From assembly GCF_004363655.1 (NCBI RefSeq), contig NZ_SNZH01000008.1:62001-126000 (forward strand): DNA of 64,000 bases, given 5' to 3'. Below the pieces are notes generated by a model. The model saw only the letters and a list, made by a program, of their open reading frames with translations, was not told the origin of the DNA and searched no databases. This DNA comes from Tahibacter aquaticus (GTDB taxonomy: Bacteria > Pseudomonadota > Gammaproteobacteria > Xanthomonadales > Rhodanobacteraceae). How positions within the stretch are numbered: the first letter of the stretch is position 1; each line of letters starts with the position of its first letter. This document shows, piece after piece, positions 1 through 7,458 of the stretch. The position numbers and the translations under genes are program-made.

Positions 1-378
1 GATGTAGGCATCCAGTTCGGCCTGGGCGACGATGACGTCGTTGTGCTGCAGGTACAGGCGCAGCTGCTGGCCGCCTGCGGCACCGCCGTGCACCCAGAAG
101 CGCAGGCTGGGGTAGGCCGCTGTGCTCAGGTCCGGATCGTGGAAGAACGACAGGGCATTGAAATTGTTTGGCTGGCCGTTGCCGCCGGCGAAGCGGATCG
201 AGAGCGTGCCGCTGTGCGCCTGTTCGTTGCTGCCGAAGGTGGCGCCGCCGCCGTAGGAATAGTTGTCGAAGCCGTTCTGCAGCGCTTCGTCGTAGACGGC
301 GAGGTTGGCCGACCAGGCCGGTACGCACCAGGCCGGCGCGGCCAGCACCCACAGCAGCAAACCCGTCCACTTGCGCAT
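1..378 (-). CDS. Secreted protein, N-terminal part only (carbohydrate-binding-like start)
   Basis: An open frame starts at an ATG at 378 and runs off the left edge, giving 126 codons without a stop. The first ~24 residues form a signal peptide: MRKW, then a hydrophobic stretch, then a likely cut after AWSA. The mature part begins with a beta-rich stretch (YDEALQNGFDNYSYGGG) followed by an SGTLSIRF segment. This looks like the jelly-roll, carbohydrate-binding-like modules that open many secreted hydrolases of Lysobacterales and myxobacteria; that family link is inferred from pattern only. The gene is divergent from aceE. Its catalytic or C-terminal part lies outside the window, so no enzymatic function can be given. 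Confidence 0.75.
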   Translation of the reverse strand, partial: MRKWTGLLLWVLAAPAWCVPAWSANLAVYDEALQNGFDNYSYGGGATFGSNEQAHSGTLSIRFAGGNGQPNNFNALSFFHDPDLSTAAYPSLRFWVHGGAAGGQQLRLYLQHNDVIVAQAELDAYI

Positions 379-714
379 GATCGTCTCCGAAGGGCGGAAC
401 TGGCCGGACGCCGCCGCGGTGGGGCGTCCCGGTACGCTTCCGGCTTGCTCTGCTTACGCGTCTTGGCGGCCGCAAGCGACATCGCGGCGCGGCCGAGCAT
501 ACTCTGGCGTGTTGTCAGTCACTGCCGCGGCGGCAGGGAGCGGACACGTTCCACCAAAGGCGGGGCATATCAAACGCCTGTTCGGCATACAGCCGGCCCG
601 CCTAAGCCGGTAGACTTGGACCGATGCGCCACCGGCGCCGCCGCTTTCTCAGAACGACAACAGCAAAGAACGCCACTCCTCCCCAGGGCATACGGCGTTC
701 GTGGAGGGATACCC
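379..714. other. Divergent intergenic region, no gene seen
   Basis: The 336 bases separate the left-edge secreted gene (minus) from aceE (plus). Open frames here are GC-driven and lack recognisable protein features. The region must carry the promoters of both neighbours, but I see no convincing -35/-10 pair. A ribosome binding site GGAGG at 703-707 serves aceE. Confidence 0.5.
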
Positions 715-3402
715 ATGAACATGCTGCAGGACATCCTCAACCAGGATCTCGACCCCACCGAAACCCAGGAGTGGATCGACGCGCTCAACGCCGTGATCGG
801 CGCCGACGGCCCGGAGCGCGCGCATTACCTGCTGGAACGCATGGTCGACGCGACGCGCCGTGCCGGCGGCCACCTGCCGTTCCAGCCGACCACCGAATAC
901 GTCAATACCATTCCGACCCAGGCCGAAAAGCGCAATCCCGGCAATGCGGCGCTGGAATGGCGCATCCGCTCCCTGGTGCGCTGGAACGCGCTGGCCACGG
1001 TGGTGCGGGCCAACCGCAAGCCGGGCGAACTGGGCGGCCATATCGCCAGCTTCGCCTCCTCGGCCACGCTGTACGATGTCGGCTTCAACCATTTCTGGCG
1101 CGCCCCCAGCGAGAACCACCCGGGCGACCTGCTGTATGTGCAGGGCCACTCCTCGCCGGGCGTCTACGCCCGCGCCTTCCTCGAAGGCCGCATCAGCGAA
1201 TCGCAGCTGGACCGCTACCGCATGGAAGTCGACGGCGGCGGCCTGTCGTCGTATCCGCACCCCTGGCTGATGCCCGATTTCTGGCAGACGCCGACCGTGT
1301 CGATGGGCCTGGGGCCCATCATGGCGATCTACCAGGCGCGTTTCTGGAAGTACCTGGAACACCGCGAGATGCTGCCGGTGTCCGACCGCAAGGTCTGGTG
1401 CTTCATGGGCGACGGCGAAACCGACGAGCCCGAATCGCTGGGCGCCATCTCCCTGGCCGGGCGTGAAAATCTGGACAACCTGATCTTCGTGATCAATTGC
1501 AATCTGCAGCGCCTGGACGGCCCGGTGCGCGGCAACGGCAAGATCATCCAGGAACTGGAAGGCGTGTTCCGCGGCGCCGGCTGGAACGTGATCAAGGTGG
1601 TCTGGGGCTCGTACTGGGATCCGCTGCTGGCCCGCGACACCAAGGGCCTGCTGCGCAAGCTGATGATGGAAACCGTCGACGGCGAATACCAGGCCTGCAA
1701 GGCGTTCGGCGGCGCGTATACGCGCGAGAACTTCTTCGGCAAGTACGCCGAGCTGAAGGAAATGGTCGCCAACCTCAGCGACGAGGACATCTGGCGCCTG
1801 AACCGCGGCGGCCACGATCCGCACAAGGTGTATGCGGCCTATGCCGAGGCAACGACGAATGCCAACGGCCGTCCCACCGTGATCCTGGCCAAGACGGTCA
1901 AGGGCTATGGCATGGGCGGCGCCGGCGAGTCGATGAACATCACCCACCAGCAGAAGAAGATGGACGACGAGGCGATCCGCGCCTTCCGCGACCGCTTCAA
2001 TATTCCGGTGGCCGACGACAAGCTGGCGGACGTGCCGTACTACCACCCGGGCAAGGATTCGCCGGAAGTGCAGTACATGCTGGAGCGCCGCGCCGCGCTG
2101 GGCGGTTCGCTGCCGCAGCGCCGGCAAAAGTCGGAATCGCTGCCGACGCCGGCACTGGCCGCGCTGGAACAGATCACCAAGGGCAGCGGCGAGCGCGAAA
2201 TCTCCACCACCATGGCCTTCGTGCGCGGCCTCAACCTGCTGCTGCGCGACAAGGCCATCGGTCCGCGCATCGTGCCCATCGTCGCCGACGAGGCGCGTAC
2301 CTTCGGCATGGAAGGCATGTTCCGCCAGATCGGCATCTACGCGCCGTTCGGGCAGAAGTACAAGCCGCAGGATTCCGACCAGCTGCTGTACTACCGCGAA
2401 GACCAGGCCGGCCAGGTGCTGCAGGAAGGCATTACCGAAGCCGGCGCAACCTGCAGCTGGATCGCCGCGGCGACCAGCTACAGCACCAACAACCTGCCGA
2501 TGCTGCCGGTCTTCATCTTCTATTCGATGTTCGGCATGCAGCGCGTGGGCGACCTGTGCTGGGCTGCCGGCGACATGCGCGCCCGCGGCTTCCTGATCGG
2601 CGGTACCGCCGGACGTACCACGCTCAACGGCGAAGGCCTGCAGCACGAGGACGGCCACAGCCATCTGCTGGCCGGCTCCATTCCCAACTGCAAGGCCTAC
2701 GACCCGACCTTCTCCTACGAAGTCGCGGTGATCCTGCAGGACGGCACGCGCCGCATGCTGACCGAACAGGAAGACGTGTACTACTACATCACCGTGATGA
2801 ACGAGAACTACAGCCACCCGGACCTGCCCGCAGGCGCCGAGGAAGGCATCATCAAGGGCATGTACCTGTTCAAGGACGGCGGCAAGCCGAAGAAGAACGC
2901 GCCGCATGTGCAGTTGCTGGGCTCGGGCACCATCCTGCGCGAAGTGATTGCCGCGGCCGAGCTGCTGGAGAAGGATTTCGGTGTCAGTTCCGATATCTGG
3001 AGCTGCCCCAGCTTCACCGAGCTGCGCCGCGACGGCCACGACGCCGAGCGCTGGAACCGCCTGCATCCGGAAGACAAGCCGCGCAAGGCCTATGTCACCA
3101 GCTGCCTGGACGGCCGCGCCGGGCCGGCCATCGCCGCGACCGACTATGTGCGCCAGCATGCCGATTCGATCCGTGCCTTCCTGCCTGACGGCATGCGCTA
3201 TACCGTGCTGGGTACCGATGGTTTTGGCCGCAGCGATACGCGGGCCAACCTGCGCCGCTTCTTCGAGGTCGACCGCTACTACATCGCCCAGGCGGCAATT
3301 GCTGCATTGGCGGCAGAAGGGAAAATGCACGCCAAGGACGTGGCGCGGGCGATCAAGGAATGGAAGATCGACGCGGACAAGGCCAACCCGACCAGCGTCT
3401 GA
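715..3402 (+). CDS. aceE: Pyruvate dehydrogenase E1 component, homodimeric type
   Basis: This is the thiamine-diphosphate-dependent E1p that decarboxylates pyruvate and reductively acetylates the lipoyl domain of E2, feeding acetyl-CoA to the TCA cycle in the cytoplasm. The product is 895 aa; the E. coli AceE is 887 aa. The ThDP/Mg motif begins at GDGETDEPES (about residue 231) and closes with the INCN segment some 30 residues on. The PTTEYVNTIP and HWLA-type N-terminal region and the GDLCWAAGDMRARGFL stretch are typical of the single-chain gammaproteobacterial E1p. The start at 715 is fixed by GGAGG seven bases upstream; the longer frame begun at 43 has no family similarity. No aceF or lpd follows: the next gene, three bases on, is a TonB-C-like protein. 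Confidence 0.97.
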   Translation: MNMLQDILNQDLDPTETQEWIDALNAVIGADGPERAHYLLERMVDATRRAGGHLPFQPTTEYVNTIPTQAEKRNPGNAALEWRIRSLVRWNALATVVRANRKPGELGGHIASFASSATLYDVGFNHFWRAPSENHPGDLLYVQGHSSPGVYARAFLEGRISESQLDRYRMEVDGGGLSSYPHPWLMPDFWQTPTVSMGLGPIMAIYQARFWKYLEHREMLPVSDRKVWCFMGDGETDEPESLGAISLAGRENLDNLIFVINCNLQRLDGPVRGNGKIIQELEGVFRGAGWNVIKVVWGSYWDPLLARDTKGLLRKLMMETVDGEYQACKAFGGAYTRENFFGKYAELKEMVANLSDEDIWRLNRGGHDPHKVYAAYAEATTNANGRPTVILAKTVKGYGMGGAGESMNITHQQKKMDDEAIRAFRDRFNIPVADDKLADVPYYHPGKDSPEVQYMLERRAALGGSLPQRRQKSESLPTPALAALEQITKGSGEREISTTMAFVRGLNLLLRDKAIGPRIVPIVADEARTFGMEGMFRQIGIYAPFGQKYKPQDSDQLLYYREDQAGQVLQEGITEAGATCSWIAAATSYSTNNLPMLPVFIFYSMFGMQRVGDLCWAAGDMRARGFLIGGTAGRTTLNGEGLQHEDGHSHLLAGSIPNCKAYDPTFSYEVAVILQDGTRRMLTEQEDVYYYITVMNENYSHPDLPAGAEEGIIKGMYLFKDGGKPKKNAPHVQLLGSGTILREVIAAAELLEKDFGVSSDIWSCPSFTELRRDGHDAERWNRLHPEDKPRKAYVTSCLDGRAGPAIAATDYVRQHADSIRAFLPDGMRYTVLGTDGFGRSDTRANLRRFFEVDRYYIAQAAIAALAAEGKMHAKDVARAIKEWKIDADKANPTSV

Positions 3403-3405
3403 GCC

Positions 3406-4062
3406 ATGCTGCTGACCGGCGTATTGCTGGCAGCGCAGCTGCTGCCGGCAAAACTCGAGCTGCCGGAAAACCACTGGCGCGTGGTGGCGCGGGTGGAAGT
3501 GGACGCGACCGGGTCGATCTCATCCATCGGCTTCGGCCAGAAGCTCAAGCCGGTACTGGAAAATTACCTGCGCGCGCGCATCGCGCGCTGGCGTTTCGAG
3601 CCGGCGCTCAAGGACGGGGTGGCGGTAGGCAGCAGTACCAGCCTGTCGCTGATCCTGCGTCCGGCGGAAGACAACAAGGGCATACGCCTGGTCAATGTTT
3701 CCGCTGGTCCGCCCATGCTGACGGTGCAGGAACCGATCTACATGGAAAACCACGCCGACGCCGGCTATCACGGCACCGTCGTGGTTAAGTGCCGCGTCAA
3801 TGCGAAGCGCCGCTGTGTCGATGCCAGCGTAGACCAGGCCTCGGCACGCGGGCCGATGCCGGAAAACCTGCTCAAGGCGATCCGCAAATGGTCGTTCGAA
3901 CCCGACCGCATCGCTGGCGAGCCAGTCGAGACCTGGATCGAGGTCGGCCTGTGCTTCAAGGCTTCTCGCGGCCAGGCCGGCTGCGAAGCACCGATGGACG
4001 AACTGGCGGTTCGTGTCACCGACTCGGTGCGGCTGCGTGCGGAAAGCGTCAGCTTGCCGTAG
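3406..4062 (+). CDS. Exported TonB C-terminal-domain-like protein
   Basis: The product is 218 aa. It begins with a short hydrophobic leader (MLLTGVLLAAQLL), so it is probably exported. Two similar halves follow. Each has a beta strand with a V-x-V-x-x-x-x-G pattern and then a W-R/S-F-E-P motif with an aliphatic strand (about residues 24-83 and 120-185). The W-x-F-x-P-A signature is that of TonB C-terminal domains. The N-terminal membrane anchor and proline-rich spacer of a true TonB are absent, so it is unlikely to energise outer-membrane receptors by itself. Four cysteines (VKCRV, RRCVD, GLCFK, AGCEA) lie in the second half or after it. It starts three bases after aceE, so the two are probably cotranscribed, which is unexpected for a PDH gene. 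Confidence 0.75.
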   Translation: MLLTGVLLAAQLLPAKLELPENHWRVVARVEVDATGSISSIGFGQKLKPVLENYLRARIARWRFEPALKDGVAVGSSTSLSLILRPAEDNKGIRLVNVSAGPPMLTVQEPIYMENHADAGYHGTVVVKCRVNAKRRCVDASVDQASARGPMPENLLKAIRKWSFEPDRIAGEPVETWIEVGLCFKASRGQAGCEAPMDELAVRVTDSVRLRAESVSLP

Positions 4063-4125
4063 TGCGGAGCACCAGCGGCCCGCAGTGCGGCCGCCGCAGG
4101 TTTCGTTGCGCCATGGCCGCTGCTT

Positions 4126-4533
4126 TCAGGTCAGTCCCGTATCCACGGTGGCCGGAAAATCGCTGCGCGGCGGCACGAACTTCAGCGCGACGGCATTGGC
4201 GGTCTTGCCGGTGGTCTGATCGTGGGCGACGCTGGCAGCGCGCTGTACGGCCTTGTGCGAGGCGCGCCAGATCTGGTCTGTCGGGTAATGCGACGAGCCA
4301 CTCGTCCAGCGCGGATGGCCGGTCTTGGCGGCGGACGGTATTTCCCGCGAACCGACGCGCGGGCCGGTCAGCAGAGGCAGCCAGATGGCTTCCTTGGCAT
4401 CGCTGTCGATGCAGAGGAAATAGTGCTGCGCCTTTACTGCCAGGTCGATATCGCAGCTGCAGCGTGCGCCCTGGTTGAGCAGTTCGTCCGGATCGAGGCG
4501 GAGCACCAGCCCCGGCGTGTGGATATGAGCCAT
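4126..4533 (-). CDS. Hypothetical protein, 135 aa
   Basis: The likely start is the ATG at 4533, preceded by GAAGG seven bases upstream. Longer versions add an arginine-rich tail of low plausibility. The protein begins MAHIHTPGLVLRLDPDELL and has a cysteine pair in ARCSCDID. No signal peptide or membrane segment is visible, so it is probably cytoplasmic. A central segment (YFLCIDSDAKEAIWLPLL) and the C-terminal NAVALKFVPPRSDFP look like strands of a small beta-rich fold. I do not recognise the family. It is convergent with the TonB-C-like gene and divergent from the ELWxxDGT protein gene. Confidence 0.6.
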   Translation of the reverse strand: MAHIHTPGLVLRLDPDELLNQGARCSCDIDLAVKAQHYFLCIDSDAKEAIWLPLLTGPRVGSREIPSAAKTGHPRWTSGSSHYPTDQIWRASHKAVQRAASVAHDQTTGKTANAVALKFVPPRSDFPATVDTGLT

Positions 4534-4672
4534 GCAGCTGCCTTCGTAGCGGAACAGCGCCCACCTTGACGGTTTGCGGCGCGTTGTGCAATCGCTGTAG
4601 CCGTCGCGCCGGGCCGCGGCAGCGATACGTGGCAAAAAACGCCGGGCAATGGACGCGACGATCACGATTGAT

Positions 4673-4685
4673 ATCGAACTTCGAT
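4673..4685. promoter_or_regulatory. Short inverted repeat, possible operator
   Basis: A 6-1-6 inverted repeat (ATCGAA C TTCGAT) lies in the divergent spacer between the 135-aa hypothetical gene and the first ELWxxDGT gene, in an AT-richer patch. It could be an operator for either gene. No second copy was noticed, so this is weak. Confidence 0.25.
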
Positions 4686-4810
4686 TAGCCCGTTACGGGC
4701 CAACCGGGGGCGGAGTGTCGGCGCCGGCCAGCCCGGCCGGTACACAACGCAAAGCCTGCAGTCGTCTGCCAAAGTAGGGAAAACGCCTGTCCAGGGGGAA
4801 ATCGAGGGAT

Positions 4811-7402
4811 ATGAAAATCGGATCTTGCGTGGCTACGGCCGCGGCAGGGCTACTGCTGTCGGCGCCACTGGCACGGGCTGGCCAGGTCGGCCTGGAACTG
4901 GTCAAGGACATCGATACCGCCGTCGTGTCGCGCAGTTCGGAGCCGCAGCGGTTCCGCAGCATCGACGGCAAGGTCTATTTCGCCGCGAAAACGCCGGAAA
5001 CCGGCGAGGAACTATTCGTCAGCGACGGCAGTGCCACGCCGCCGCGACTGGTCGCCGACATCGCGCGCGGTGCCGGTTCGTCAATGCCGACGGCGCTGGG
5101 CATGGCGGGCGGGCGCCTGATTCTCGCCGGCAACGATGGCTATCGTGGCGAGCAGTTCTGGGCGGTCGATGCGACAGGGGCGGCCACGCGCCTGAGCAGC
5201 GCGGCCATGCCCAGCTATGGCGAACCGCCACGGGCGCTGGGCAATGCCGGTGGCAGGCTGGTGTTTCGCGAGCGCGGCAGCTCGGTCTGGTCCAGCGACG
5301 GCAGCGCGGCCGGTACGCAGCGCCTCAATCTCTATCTGGGCGATGCGGCACCGCTGGCCTGCAGCGTCGGCGGGCGCGTGGTGATGCTTGACCGGTACAG
5401 CTTCAAGGCGGGCCTCGTTGCCACCGACGGCACGCCGGCCAACACGGTGAAAGTGGCCGAGCTGGACGGTGCGGAGAATGCCTACGCGGCGAGCGGCGGC
5501 GGCTATTGCTACTTCGGCATTCACGGCCATGCGCACTGGAAGATCTGGCGCAGCGACGGTACCGCCGCCGGTACTTCGCTATGGCGCGAATCGACTACCG
5601 ATTCCAGGCTTTGCGGCATGGCCATGCTCGGCTCGCGCGTATACGTGCTGGAGCAGCGTAACGGCGTGCGTCTGGTCGACGCAGAAGAGCAGGCGGTGCG
5701 CCTGAGTCTGGTGCAGGACCAATGCCGTACTCCGTTGGGCATGTGGGTTGCGGCCGGGCGGCTGGTGTTCTTCGCGCCGCAGGACGACATCAACAATTCC
5801 GGCAGCCGCGCTCTCTACGTGAGCGACGGTACCAGTGCGGGTACCCGGCCGCTGGCACTGCCAGCCAATGTATACGATTGGCAAACGCTGAAAATGGCCG
5901 GCATTGGCGAGCATGTCGTGTTTTCCACAGGTTATACCGCTACCTACTCGATCGACCCCGTCGCTGGCTCGATTACCGCGCTGCCGACGTATCTGCAGGG
6001 GCTGGAGCAATCTGACCTGGCCGTGCTGGACGGCGCGATGCTGCTGTCGGCAAATGACGGGATTCATGGCTATGAACCCTGGCGCAGCGACGGTACCGTG
6101 GCTGGCACGGGGCTGCTGCACGACGTGTGGCGGGCCAATGCCGACGGCCTGATCGGCTACGACACTGCGCAGCCGGCGGCAGCGGTCGGCGATACCCTGT
6201 TTTTCCTGCGCCATCCGGCTAGCGACGAAGGCGGCGCGCGCCAGTTGTGGCGCAGCGACGGCAGCGAGGCCGGCACCCGGGCGCTGCCGCGCGACACCTA
6301 CGACGGCGCGGCCGTAGCCGGCATGGTTGCACTGGGCGACGGCGTGCTGTTTGTCACTGAGCGCCACGGCAATCCGGCTGGCCACGGCGTCTACCGCGCC
6401 GATGCGGGCCTGAGTGCCGCGGGCCTGGTCTGGGCCGACAGCTTCTACCCCTCGCTGTTGCAGGCCATTCCCGGCGGCGGCGCCCTCTTTGCCTGTGGGG
6501 GCACTGGCAATGGCAACGTGTGTGCGCTGGCACCGGGTGTGGCGCAGCCGGCCATCGTGGCGCCGGCATTGCAGTCGGACGGAAATGCGCAACCCCTGGG
6601 GCAGCTGGGCAACCTGGCGTTTTTCATGGGGATGGCGGGCAGTGCCGACAGGGGCGGCCTCTGGCGCAGCGACGGCACCGCGCCGGGCACGTACCGGATA
6701 GCGCCCGATCTCTACCTGCCTTCGCTGGGCTGGTACCACAGGCCTGCCGCAGTGGCACACAACGGCCGGCTCTGGTTCCCTGCCTGCCGCACCGGCGATG
6801 ACAACTGCACCCTGTATGTCAGCGACGGCAGCAGCAACGGCACGCTGCGGCTTGCCGATCTGCCGACGAATGTCATGGACATCGAACCGCTGGGCAGCCG
6901 CGTCGCCATTCTGGTGCAGAGCAGCAGCACACAGCTGTGGATCAGCGACGGCACTGCTGCGGGCACGTTTGCTGTGGCCAGTTTCACCGGCGCCGGCGCG
7001 CCGGCTCTGGCAAGCACGGGCGATTACGTGCATTTCATTGCCGGCGACACGTCCAGCCCTATGTACTACGTCTCCGACGGCACTGCTGCCGGAACGCGGG
7101 CAGTGGCGTTGCCGCCGCAGACCCGCCCGGGCGGAGCGGCACCCGTCGCGCTCGATGCCGACACGCTGGTATTCCGCTGCACTTCGCCAACCACAGGCGA
7201 AGAATTCTGCGTCACGGATGCGCGTGGCAGCCAGGTACGCCTGTTGCGCGACGTCTTTCCTGGCCCTTCCTCGTCCTCGCCGCAGTTCGTCGGCAGGGCC
7301 GGCGCGGCCGCGTATTTCGCCATCGACGATGGTCGCCACGGACGCGAGCTGTGGCGCGTGCAGGTGCTGGGCGATGCCATCTTCGCCAACCGTTTCGAAT
7401 GA
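4811..7402 (+). CDS. Secreted ELWxxDGT-repeat beta-propeller-like protein (copy 1)
   Basis: The product is 863 aa with an N-terminal signal peptide (MKIGSCVATAAAGLLLSAPLARA). About eleven copies of an ELWxSDGTxxGT-type motif follow at roughly 50-90 residue spacing, for example KIWRSDGTAAGT, EPWRSDGTVAGT, QLWRSDGSEAGT and QLWISDGTAAGT. This repeat family is typical of large extracellular or surface beta-propeller proteins of unknown function. The chain ends in GDAIFANRFE, a tail shared in form with the next two secreted proteins. GAGGG lies just upstream of the ATG. A paralogue follows after 56 bases in the same orientation, so the pair arose by tandem duplication. No catalytic residues are evident; adhesion or surface display is only a guess. 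Confidence 0.85.
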   Translation: MKIGSCVATAAAGLLLSAPLARAGQVGLELVKDIDTAVVSRSSEPQRFRSIDGKVYFAAKTPETGEELFVSDGSATPPRLVADIARGAGSSMPTALGMAGGRLILAGNDGYRGEQFWAVDATGAATRLSSAAMPSYGEPPRALGNAGGRLVFRERGSSVWSSDGSAAGTQRLNLYLGDAAPLACSVGGRVVMLDRYSFKAGLVATDGTPANTVKVAELDGAENAYAASGGGYCYFGIHGHAHWKIWRSDGTAAGTSLWRESTTDSRLCGMAMLGSRVYVLEQRNGVRLVDAEEQAVRLSLVQDQCRTPLGMWVAAGRLVFFAPQDDINNSGSRALYVSDGTSAGTRPLALPANVYDWQTLKMAGIGEHVVFSTGYTATYSIDPVAGSITALPTYLQGLEQSDLAVLDGAMLLSANDGIHGYEPWRSDGTVAGTGLLHDVWRANADGLIGYDTAQPAAAVGDTLFFLRHPASDEGGARQLWRSDGSEAGTRALPRDTYDGAAVAGMVALGDGVLFVTERHGNPAGHGVYRADAGLSAAGLVWADSFYPSLLQAIPGGGALFACGGTGNGNVCALAPGVAQPAIVAPALQSDGNAQPLGQLGNLAFFMGMAGSADRGGLWRSDGTAPGTYRIAPDLYLPSLGWYHRPAAVAHNGRLWFPACRTGDDNCTLYVSDGSSNGTLRLADLPTNVMDIEPLGSRVAILVQSSSTQLWISDGTAAGTFAVASFTGAGAPALASTGDYVHFIAGDTSSPMYYVSDGTAAGTRAVALPPQTRPGGAAPVALDADTLVFRCTSPTTGEEFCVTDARGSQVRLLRDVFPGPSSSSPQFVGRAGAAAYFAIDDGRHGRELWRVQVLGDAIFANRFE

Positions 7403-7458
7403 CCGCAGCAGGGGCCGCCGCGTCAGGCAGCTCCAGGAACTTCCAGGATCAGACAAGA

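Noticed and set aside
649-3474. Open frame of about 940 codons on the minus strand across aceE
   Set aside because: It is antisense to a certain gene, has no start signal or domain, and its His/Gln/Ala-rich composition is the mirror of GC-rich codon use.
6937-7458. N-terminal extension of the second ELWxxDGT protein by 174 codons
   Set aside because: It overlaps copy 1 out of frame and is not protein-like; a signal peptide begins exactly at 7459.
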